From the NCBI RefSeq assembly GCF_004362715.1, contig NZ_SNYC01000006.1, forward strand, positions 124,001 through 188,000: a stretch of DNA of 64,000 bases, written 5' to 3'. Positions 35,055-42,444 of this stretch are shown piece by piece (within the stretch, counting starts at the first letter, position 1; each line of letters begins with the position of its first letter). The DNA comes from Pedobacter metabolipauper (lineage in GTDB: Bacteria > Bacteroidota > Bacteroidia > Sphingobacteriales > Sphingobacteriaceae). The notes under the pieces are model-generated. The model worked only from the letters and a program-made list of their open reading frames with translations, did not search any database and was not told the origin of the DNA. The translations under genes were made by a program, and so were the position numbers.

Positions 35055-35062
35055 TATTTTTG
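35055..35062 (+). promoter_or_regulatory. Candidate -7 box for the acyltransferase gene
   Basis: TATTTTTG matches TAnnTTTG and lies 29 nt upstream of the ATG at 35092. No -33 box is clear. Confidence 0.45.
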
Positions 35063-35091
35063 AGTGGAATTAAAGTTCAAAACAAGCATAA

Positions 35092-36843
35092 ATGAAGATC
35101 ATAACAACCCAGGAGTTTGCAAAGGCTACCAAAATAGATAAATTAGGCGTACCCGGTCTTGCAGCTTTACTCATGGAGATGATGAAACTCAATGATATCA
35201 ATAAAGTTTTTTCTAAAAACGTACAGTTTAACGGGCTTGAATTTGTAGATAAGATCCTGGAAACAATAGGTGTTACCATAGATTTTGACGAAGATGACCT
35301 TAGAAATATTCCAAAAACAGGAGGCTTTATTGCCATAGCAAATCATCCTTATGGAGGTATAGAGGGTCTTGCTCTGGTTAAATTATTATGTACTGTAAGA
35401 CCTGAGGCCAAGGTAATGGTTAATTTTATCCTCAAAAAGATTCCCAATCTGAGTGAATTTTTTGTGGCAGTTAACCCCTTTGAAAACGTTCAGCACTCCT
35501 CTAGTATAAGTGGTCTTAAAGCAACTTTTGACTTACTGCAAAGCGGCACACCTATTGGTATATTTCCTGCCGGAGAGGTTTCAACATTCAGTTTAGATAA
35601 GCAAGAGATCACGGACAGGCTTTGGCATCCTGTAGTAGGAAAACTAATTGCCAGAGCTAAGGTCCCTGTTGTACCGATCTATTTCCATGGAAACAACGGC
35701 GTTCTGTTTAATATACTAAGTTTTATACATCCAACGCTAAGAACAGCAAAACTGCCTTCAGAGTTTTTAAACAAGCAAGGATTAAAAATTAAGGTCAGAA
35801 TTGGGAAGCCAATACATATTGAAGACATTTCTTACCGGAATAACACCAATAAGCTGCTTGACTTTTTAAGGGCAAGAACATATGCATTGGGAACCGGACT
35901 GGATGAGGAAAAGAAATTATTTAACCCGATCAGCTTATTCAAAATAAAGAAAAAGCCCGAAGAGATCATTGAGGAGACCGAACGGAATAAAATTTTACAA
36001 GAGGTTCAGCAGCTCGAATCATTTAGGGTATGGCAGGAAAAGAATTATGAAGTATATATTACGCCTACTTCAAGTATCCCCAATATTTTACGGGAGATCG
36101 GACGACTAAGAGAGATCACCTTCAGAGAGGTTGGAGAAGGAACTAACAAGAAAATAGATCTCGATAATTATGACATCTATTATAATCACCTCTTTATTTG
36201 GGATAAGGACCTTCAGAACATTGTTGGTGCGTACCGTATTGGAAAAGGAGATGAGATTTTAAATACCATGGGAAGAAGAGGATTTTATCTTTCCGAACTT
36301 TTTAAGATCAAAGAACCTTTTTATCCTATACTAAGAAAGGGTATCGAACTGGGGCGCTCATGGATTAGAAAAGAGTATCAGCAAAAACCACTTCCACTCT
36401 TCTTGCTGTGGAAAGGCATATTGAAATATTTATTGGATAACCCTCAATATAGGTATATGTTCGGTCCGGTTAGCATTAGTAATAACTTTTCAAAATTCTC
36501 TAAGTCCCTGATTGTAGATTACATCACTAAGAACCACTTTGATTATGAGCTTGCACATTATGTAAAACCGAAGAACAAGTTTAAAGCAGATCTTTCTGCA
36601 ATTGATAAGGATCTTTTGATAGAAAGCAGCGATTCATTAAAAGACCTCGACGGGCTCATTTCAGACATTGAGAACTCACACATTAAGATTCCGGTATTAT
36701 TGAGACAGTACATGAATCTGAATGCAAAGATTATATGCTTCAACATCGATCCTAAGTTTTCAGATTGCCTGGATGGATTTCTTGTTGTAGACATGCAAAA
36801 CATACCACCAGAAATGCTGGAGAAGATTGGTAAAAATTTTTAA
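35092..36843 (+). CDS. olsF: Bifunctional acyltransferase, OlsF-like (PlsC-type plus GNAT-type domains)
   Basis: This 583-residue protein has an N-terminal PlsC-type acyltransferase domain, with the catalytic box NHPYGGIEG (H85 with E91, an HX5E variant), the FPAGEVS block (158-164) and VVPIYFHGN. A C-terminal GNAT-like domain (about 310-530) resembles OlsB/hemolysin-type N-acyltransferases. In OlsF of Flavobacterium and Serratia the C-terminal part N-acylates ornithine and the N-terminal part adds the second acyl chain. Bacteroides uses related separate proteins for glycine lipids. The amino acid used here is unknown. It is a single gene with its own terminator. Confidence 0.78.
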   Translation: MKIITTQEFAKATKIDKLGVPGLAALLMEMMKLNDINKVFSKNVQFNGLEFVDKILETIGVTIDFDEDDLRNIPKTGGFIAIANHPYGGIEGLALVKLLCTVRPEAKVMVNFILKKIPNLSEFFVAVNPFENVQHSSSISGLKATFDLLQSGTPIGIFPAGEVSTFSLDKQEITDRLWHPVVGKLIARAKVPVVPIYFHGNNGVLFNILSFIHPTLRTAKLPSEFLNKQGLKIKVRIGKPIHIEDISYRNNTNKLLDFLRARTYALGTGLDEEKKLFNPISLFKIKKKPEEIIEETERNKILQEVQQLESFRVWQEKNYEVYITPTSSIPNILREIGRLREITFREVGEGTNKKIDLDNYDIYYNHLFIWDKDLQNIVGAYRIGKGDEILNTMGRRGFYLSELFKIKEPFYPILRKGIELGRSWIRKEYQQKPLPLFLLWKGILKYLLDNPQYRYMFGPVSISNNFSKFSKSLIVDYITKNHFDYELAHYVKPKNKFKADLSAIDKDLLIESSDSLKDLDGLISDIENSHIKIPVLLRQYMNLNAKIICFNIDPKFSDCLDGFLVVDMQNIPPEMLEKIGKNF

Positions 36844-36846
36844 TAG

Positions 36847-36876
36847 AAAAAGCCACGACATCCATCGTGGCTTTTT
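36847..36876. terminator. Intrinsic terminator after the acyltransferase gene
   Basis: A perfect 12-bp stem (AAAAAGCCACGA with TCGTGGCTTTTT) has a 6-nt loop. It can work in both directions, including for the convergent coiled-coil gene. Confidence 0.9.
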
Positions 36877-36985
36877 GTTTATCAACTAAACCTAAACGTA
36901 TAAATACTAACCAAATATTTATAGCGCAAATCTAAGGTCATCATGTTAAGCAGTTGTTAAAAAGCAATTATCTTACTATTTCTAT

Positions 36986-37657
36986 TTAATCTTTTTTAAT
37001 TATCCTCAGTGCGTTATTATATATTCCTTCATAATTTGTCACTACATTAATTTTTACAAGTTCTGTTTTTAAGTCAGTTAGTTTATCTTCAATATTTTCA
37101 AGGCTGGCTGTTGAGTTCCCCCGCAATGCATCAATCTTACCATTGATCTCAATAAAGCTTTGATCAAAGTTCTCAAGGCTGGCTGTTGAGTTCCCCCGCA
37201 TAGCATCAATCTTACCATTGATCTCAACAAAGCTTTGATCAAAGTTCTCAAGGCTGGCTGTTGAGTTCCCCCGCATAGCATCAACCTTATTATTTACCGA
37301 ATCAATCTTACCGTTTATCTCAACAAAGCTTTGATCAAATTTCTCAAGGCTGGATGTTGAGTTCCCCCGCAAAGCATCAACCTTATTATTTACCGCATCA
37401 ATCTTACCGTTTATCTCAACAAAGCTTTGATCAAAGTTCTCAAGGCTGGATGTTGAGTTCCCCCGCAAAGCATCAACCTTATTATTTACCGCATCAATCT
37501 TACCGTTTATCTCAACAAAGCTTTGATCAAAGTTCTCAAGGCTGGATGTTGAGTTCCCCCGCAAAGCATCGATCTTATTACTTACTCCTTGAACATGTTC
37601 GAGTAAAATTAACATTGTATTTTCAATACCTGTTACTCTTGTTTCCAATCGATTCAT
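36986..37657 (-). CDS. Tandem-repeat coiled-coil protein
   Basis: This 223-residue protein is built around six copies of the core LRGNSTxSLENFDQSFVEIN. Three intervals are 32 residues long and two are 25 residues. The difference is exactly one heptad (AVNNKVD). The hydrophobic spacing (I, V, L, F) suggests an extended coiled coil. An N-terminal segment (LETRVTGIENTMLILLEHV) and a unique C-terminus flank the repeats. There is no signal peptide or membrane span. The function is unknown. The near-identical DNA repeats make length variation between strains likely. Confidence 0.75.
   Translation of the reverse strand: MNRLETRVTGIENTMLILLEHVQGVSNKIDALRGNSTSSLENFDQSFVEINGKIDAVNNKVDALRGNSTSSLENFDQSFVEINGKIDAVNNKVDALRGNSTSSLEKFDQSFVEINGKIDSVNNKVDAMRGNSTASLENFDQSFVEINGKIDAMRGNSTASLENFDQSFIEINGKIDALRGNSTASLENIEDKLTDLKTELVKINVVTNYEGIYNNALRIIKKD
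37100..37580 (-). repeat. Six coding direct repeats spaced 75 and 96 bp
   Basis: The landmark AAGGCTGG (plus strand) recurs at 37100, 37175, 37250, 37346, 37442 and 37538, giving periods of 75, 75, 96, 96 and 96 bp. Copies differ by only a few bases. The array lies inside the coiled-coil gene and is not a CRISPR. Confidence 0.9.
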
Positions 37658-37673
37658 AATCTCTTAATTTATC

Positions 37674-37681
37674 CAAAAATA
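37674..37681 (-). promoter_or_regulatory. Candidate -7 box for the coiled-coil gene
   Basis: TATTTTTG matches TAnnTTTG and lies 16 nt upstream of the ATG. No -33 box is seen. Confidence 0.35.
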
Positions 37682-37893
37682 CAATTTAACTACTTAAATT
37701 AAAAATAAATTAAATTATATTTTACTATAACGATAAATATAATTCATTAATAATAAAAAAACTGATTTTATTTACAAAACTAATATCATGTAATACCCAT
37801 AAAAAACCTCAATTAAAATATTAAAACTATAATCTACAAACTATCGCTTTACAAAAAATTTACGTATATTTAATATTAACTAAATATAAAATC

Positions 37894-39093
37894 ATGGGCC
37901 GTTTGCTAAGAATATTCGGTACGCTCTGTTTATCTATAATTTTCATACATGGTTATGGGCAGGATAAGAACTATAACATCGGCTTTGAGTTTTATAACGA
38001 CACCTTTAATCTTGAGATCGATTCTACAATTCTCATAGGTCACAATAACATATTTTCAGAAGAATATATTAAATCTTGTTATAACCGGGTAAATGCCGGT
38101 AAATACAGGCAGATCCTTGATCAGTTAACCAACTACAAAGAAAAACACCAGCTTAACGATTGGATGTACTATCAGTTGATCAGAAAAACTGCGGAGCAGA
38201 TTAGCCCGAAAAAAGAAAACTACGAACGCTATACATTTTACAAATGGTTTTTACTCGTTAAATCTGGCTACGATGCCAGGTTAACGTTAGCTAATAACCG
38301 GATTATTTTCTATGTATATAATGATGAAGACATCTCAGACATCCCATACGTGATGTTTAAGAACAGGAAATATATGTGTCTTAATTATCACGATTATTCA
38401 AATGAAGATCTTAATAAATTTCCACCTCATGACATGATCAGTATTCCCGAATCAAAAGAACCCTTTTCTTACATCGTAACCCGGATGCCTGATTTTAAAC
38501 CTGAAGATTATACAGAGAAAAAAATAGAATTTAATTACCGCCACAAGGTATATCACTTCAATATTAAATTGAATCCCGAGGTAGAACGGTTGTTTGCCAA
38601 TTATCCGGGTGTAGACTTTGGCTATTATTTTAATATCCCTTTAAGTAAAGAAACATATGGATCTTTGATTCCAATGCTTAAAAAAAACCTAAAAGGAATG
38701 AAGCAGAAGAAAGGCATTGATTACCTGATGCGATTTACCAGGTATGCTTTTCTTTATGAAAGTGATGATAAGAACTTTGGTAAGGAAAAAAGACTGTCTC
38801 CGGAAGAGACCTTGTTTTCAGAATATAGTGATTGTGACGATAGGGCTGCTCTATTCTTCTACCTGGTTAAAGAGATTTATAACCTTCCAATGATCGCTAT
38901 GCTTTATCCTACACACATCACAATGGCAGTACAGTTTGATAAGCCCGTAGGTCAGCCCATCGTATATAAAGGAAAAACGTATTCAATCTGCGAGCCCACA
39001 CCACAATCAGAAAACTTAAGCATTGGCCAATTATCTGCCAATCTAAAGAATATCCCCTACCAAGTGGTCTATCACTATGAACCCGGACAATAA
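37894..39093 (+). CDS. Secreted transglutaminase-like domain protein
   Basis: This 399-residue protein begins with a signal peptide (about residues 1-22, ending GYGQ). The C-terminal third has a transglutaminase-like arrangement: Cys314 in SDCDDRAALF, His341 in PTHITMAV and a possible third residue Glu367 in CEPT. The N-terminal two thirds are not recognised. Such Cys-His proteins are often peptidases or peptide-bond-modifying enzymes. It stands alone between the repeat protein and a convergent lipoprotein gene. Confidence 0.65.
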   Translation: MGRLLRIFGTLCLSIIFIHGYGQDKNYNIGFEFYNDTFNLEIDSTILIGHNNIFSEEYIKSCYNRVNAGKYRQILDQLTNYKEKHQLNDWMYYQLIRKTAEQISPKKENYERYTFYKWFLLVKSGYDARLTLANNRIIFYVYNDEDISDIPYVMFKNRKYMCLNYHDYSNEDLNKFPPHDMISIPESKEPFSYIVTRMPDFKPEDYTEKKIEFNYRHKVYHFNIKLNPEVERLFANYPGVDFGYYFNIPLSKETYGSLIPMLKKNLKGMKQKKGIDYLMRFTRYAFLYESDDKNFGKEKRLSPEETLFSEYSDCDDRAALFFYLVKEIYNLPMIAMLYPTHITMAVQFDKPVGQPIVYKGKTYSICEPTPQSENLSIGQLSANLKNIPYQVVYHYEPGQ

Positions 39094-39140
39094 ATTCTGC
39101 TTCTGCCAAATTAATGACAAAAGCAGGAAAACAAGGGAAA

Positions 39141-39680
39141 TTAAATAGAAGTAGTAGAATTTGGATAAAAATATTGTTTAACAAATACAGTATCACTATA
39201 AGATGCATTCACATCGCTTGCCATAATGACCTTAATCTCCAATAACCATTTTGATTTATTAATTGATTTGCCAGGAGTAAGATTCTTGCCCTTTACATAA
39301 CCATCAATTTCTTTAACAGGAATCATATTGCAGGCAACACAAGAACTGATCAGCTTTACACGCCCAGCTAAGACATCTGCTTTCCCCAACTCAAAATTGC
39401 TCCCGTTCATTGGCGCCTTAACAAAAAGAAGTATATTATACCCTGGCCTGCTCATATTTGTATGGAATAACCTGTAATTGCCCGCGGCAGTCATAAATAG
39501 ACTTCCGCCAGTGTTGATATCTGCATTTTCGTTAAATAAGAAAGTACAAGATGAATTTGCAGGACATTGGGTTAGGTCTTTATCTTCTATATTAACAACA
39601 ACGCCTTTGTCTTTGGCACATGAGAAGTTAATTGCGATAGCGGCGTATAGCACAAATAACTGAATGGTAGCTCTTTTCAT
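39141..39680 (-). CDS. Hypothetical lipoprotein
   Basis: This 179-residue protein has a lipoprotein signal ending NFSC (Cys21). The mature part is mostly beta-strand-like, with paired cysteines (CPANSSC and CVAC) that may form disulfides. I do not recognise a family. It lies between the transglutaminase-like gene (convergent) and the metalloprotease gene (same strand, 112 nt upstream), so it may share a transcript with the protease. Confidence 0.6.
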   Translation of the reverse strand: MKRATIQLFVLYAAIAINFSCAKDKGVVVNIEDKDLTQCPANSSCTFLFNENADINTGGSLFMTAAGNYRLFHTNMSRPGYNILLFVKAPMNGSNFELGKADVLAGRVKLISSCVACNMIPVKEIDGYVKGKNLTPGKSINKSKWLLEIKVIMASDVNASYSDTVFVKQYFYPNSTTSI

Positions 39681-39792
39681 ATCTTTTAGTTTGTTTACTA
39701 CTAAAACGAGGGCTAAGTCTATTTCGCTACAAACTCCAGATATAAAAATATCAGGAGTTTGAATATTTAAAGATATAAAATGCTATCGTGTA

Positions 39793-40929
39793 TTAATTAA
39801 CGGTCACATTCTTAGTTGCTATGCCAGTTGTACTGTACTTTCCACCATAAACAGAACATTTTATTTGATAGCTTCCTGGAGATAAGCTCAGCTCAAAAAT
39901 ATTTTCAGAGCCTGTATATCCATAATAATAAGTCGTTCCGCTAATACCTGTAACTTCCCAATGGTATGAAAGTCCGGCTTCTAACGATTTGTAGCTCATA
40001 TGAAAAGTCCGCTCCCCAGAAAAGGTACTTGGTCCGCTAATCATAGGCACAACCGTACTGCTTGTATTTATTGGATAGAGGGTTGTTATTGCTGCTGCAT
40101 CGTAAACAGATGGTAATGCAGGATAGCTGCTGCTGTATGAGCTTATCGCTGTACCGCCATTCATAACAGAATAGGCATCAGTGTTTGGTGTATTAGGGAT
40201 TTGAGCGGCATAACCTTCATCCATTTCATCCCAGTTTGTATGTCTCAAACCTAAAGTATGTCCAATTTCATGAATCATATTCCAGGTGGTTTGGCTATTA
40301 TCGATGAAATAATTGGTGTTAGGATCTCTAAAATCAGTATTTACAAGAATTAAATTGCCTGGTTTACCATCATATGTAGGAGGCAAAGCACCTGCAGCTG
40401 TATAAATATCAAATGCACCATTATCACCTCGTATCTCAATATCAGCCAGCAATGATGGATCATAATCCTTAATAAATAGATTGAGCTTAATGTTGCTGTT
40501 TGCCGTTGAGTTCCAAATCACCACTGCTTGTACCACAGCCGAGTACCAGGTGCTGTTTCCCCAAATTGACTGGTCAATTGATATCGTGACATTTTGGTAA
40601 CTGCCTGAAATTAGATAAGGTGTTTGGGCCTGGGAAATCCCCTGGTCAAGGCCCATTAATTTTTCTATCCCTTTTGATTTAGCCAGTGTTTCTTTTGAAA
40701 GTAAAATATCATTTTCAACCAGGTAATAGGCTCCTAAATCTTTAATCTCTTTAGTACTATAGCCTAAAGTTTCAATTTTAGAAAGTGTAGCCGCATCAAT
40801 AGCTTGTTTATGAGATGCTTCAGCAGTTGGCTCATCTGTTTTTTTACACGACGAAATAACTGACGTCAACAATACAGCAGCCAAAGCCAGACGTATTGTA
40901 AATCGGTTTAAAGTAGTTTGAGTTTTCAT
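39793..40929 (-). CDS. M57-type (HEIGH) zinc metalloprotease lipoprotein
   Basis: This 378-residue protein has a lipoprotein signal ending ISSC (Cys28). The metzincin zinc motif HEIGHTLGLRH at residues 220-230 supplies three His ligands and the catalytic E221. A Met-turn candidate is SVMNGG (M256). This matches the peptidase M57 (dual-action HEIGH) family. The last 90 residues look like an Ig/PKD-type beta domain. It is probably anchored in the outer membrane, with unknown substrates. Confidence 0.85.
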   Translation of the reverse strand: MKTQTTLNRFTIRLALAAVLLTSVISSCKKTDEPTAEASHKQAIDAATLSKIETLGYSTKEIKDLGAYYLVENDILLSKETLAKSKGIEKLMGLDQGISQAQTPYLISGSYQNVTISIDQSIWGNSTWYSAVVQAVVIWNSTANSNIKLNLFIKDYDPSLLADIEIRGDNGAFDIYTAAGALPPTYDGKPGNLILVNTDFRDPNTNYFIDNSQTTWNMIHEIGHTLGLRHTNWDEMDEGYAAQIPNTPNTDAYSVMNGGTAISSYSSSYPALPSVYDAAAITTLYPINTSSTVVPMISGPSTFSGERTFHMSYKSLEAGLSYHWEVTGISGTTYYYGYTGSENIFELSLSPGSYQIKCSVYGGKYSTTGIATKNVTVN

Positions 40930-41064
40930 AGGATATGATTTTTATTTGAACTTACAAGTCTAATTTAAACTAATCATTAAATAATTATTAATATTTACAC
41001 AATACCATTAACCTAAGAATGAAAAATACAAATTATTATTGGCCTATGGTATTTTAGCAAACGC

Positions 41065-41100
41065 AAAAAAGGCTCCCGAAAAATATCGGGAGCCTTTTTT
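41065..41100 (-). terminator. Intrinsic terminator after the beta-helix lipoprotein gene
   Basis: A perfect 15-bp stem (core GGCTCCCGA with TCGGGAGCC, extended by A and T runs) has a 6-nt loop. Confidence 0.9.
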
Positions 41101-41124
41101 ATTATAGTTATTTATAAATTTTGA

Positions 41125-42327
41125 CTATAAGTTGGCTAACAAGTTAACACCATCAACTGTAGCCCATTTTCCACCTGTTATAGCAGCTCCTGTAGCAGTA
41201 GCAGATACTGACCAGTTGGCACCAAAGCTAGTAGCAGATACATTAATTGTACTTACTCCAGAGATGAATATAGTTGGGGTATTATTAAGCTTAACATTAG
41301 TTAACTTAATTTTACCTGTTAATACCTGATTGTTAAAAGTATTCAAATCACGGATCTGAACTGCTCCACCAGTAAATGCTGTTGGTGTAGTCTGGCTGTT
41401 ATAACCATCGATAACAATATTGCTAAAGTCGCCGTTTCCTTCAGCTTTGAATTGGAACGCATCTAATTGAATTTCACTTTGTGCTTCAGTAGTTGTACCA
41501 GCAGCTCTTTTTAAGGTCATGTTGGTTACTTTTGGCCAAAACGTGTTATTCACACTTTTTGATTCTACTTCTACTCCGTAGTTAGCAATACCAGTTTGGT
41601 AAGCAAACCAGTTTGTGTTTTCCTGACCTCTCCAGCCATCTTGCCAATCGAAAGAATCATCACTGTTTGCATAAGAAATTAAATTCTTACCACTAACTGT
41701 TCCACCATAGAACTCAAAACCATCATCATTACCTCTATAAGAAACCAGGTTTTCTAACACAGTACCTGAACCTACAGAATAGAAAGAGAAACCATTGTGC
41801 TCTTTACTGTTTGTAGTAATTACCTGACCTGCATATTCTACTCTCACATATTTCAATGTACCGCCATTGTGCGTTAAGTTAGAGCCACCATAGGGTAAAC
41901 CTAATCCATCTTCTGATGTAGCTGTTTGTGGAGTTGGTGCAGTAGCAGAATTCACGATTGGGGCATCTCCGTACATGATGATACCAGCCCATGAACCACC
42001 AACTTTTGATTTCTCTGTAAGCACGATTGGCTCATCAGCAGTACCGATAGCAATTAATTTACCACCGTTTAAAACAACTAGTCCATCTTCACCGTCAGTT
42101 TTATCAGCAGTAATGGTAGAACCTGCTTCAATTGTTAAAGTAACTCCTGAAGAAATTTTAACCATTCCTTTTAATGTATAATTCCCATAAGCAAGAACTG
42201 TATTGGTTGTATAGTTAGCACTGATCTCACCTTGAACTGGTGCTTTTACTATAGGATCATCATCATCACTAGAACATCCTGTGAAAATTGACGTGGTAAT
42301 TGCGATTGCAAAAAGTACTTTTTTCAT
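41125..42327 (-). CDS. Lipoprotein with right-handed beta-helix-like repeats
   Basis: The ATG at 42327 (MKKVLFAIAI) gives a lipoprotein signal ending FTGC followed by an Asp-rich stretch (SSDDDD), which in Bacteroidota can act as a surface-export signal. The 400-residue mature protein is rich in short strands and turns (GVTLTIEAGSTI, GLVVLNGGKLIAIGTADEPI), suggesting a parallel beta-helix. It lies 117 nt downstream of the TonB-dependent receptor on the same strand, so the two likely form a receptor and surface-lipoprotein pair. An in-frame ATG at 42351 is less likely. Confidence 0.8.
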   Translation of the reverse strand: MKKVLFAIAITTSIFTGCSSDDDDPIVKAPVQGEISANYTTNTVLAYGNYTLKGMVKISSGVTLTIEAGSTITADKTDGEDGLVVLNGGKLIAIGTADEPIVLTEKSKVGGSWAGIIMYGDAPIVNSATAPTPQTATSEDGLGLPYGGSNLTHNGGTLKYVRVEYAGQVITTNSKEHNGFSFYSVGSGTVLENLVSYRGNDDGFEFYGGTVSGKNLISYANSDDSFDWQDGWRGQENTNWFAYQTGIANYGVEVESKSVNNTFWPKVTNMTLKRAAGTTTEAQSEIQLDAFQFKAEGNGDFSNIVIDGYNSQTTPTAFTGGAVQIRDLNTFNNQVLTGKIKLTNVKLNNTPTIFISGVSTINVSATSFGANWSVSATATGAAITGGKWATVDGVNLLANL

Positions 42328-42444
42328 TTTTAATAGATTTGTTGTTTTCATTTTTTCAAAATTAATCTTATGATATTTTTTATACGTTAATTCTATTTTA
42401 CCTTTATATAATCAATGTGTTAGCGAATTGTTAACCGCCAAGGC

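Noticed and set aside
37100..37580. Regular repeat spacing suggesting a CRISPR array
   Set aside because: The periods of 75 and 96 bp leave no unique spacers. The repeats are coding and in frame in a coiled-coil protein, and no cas genes are present.
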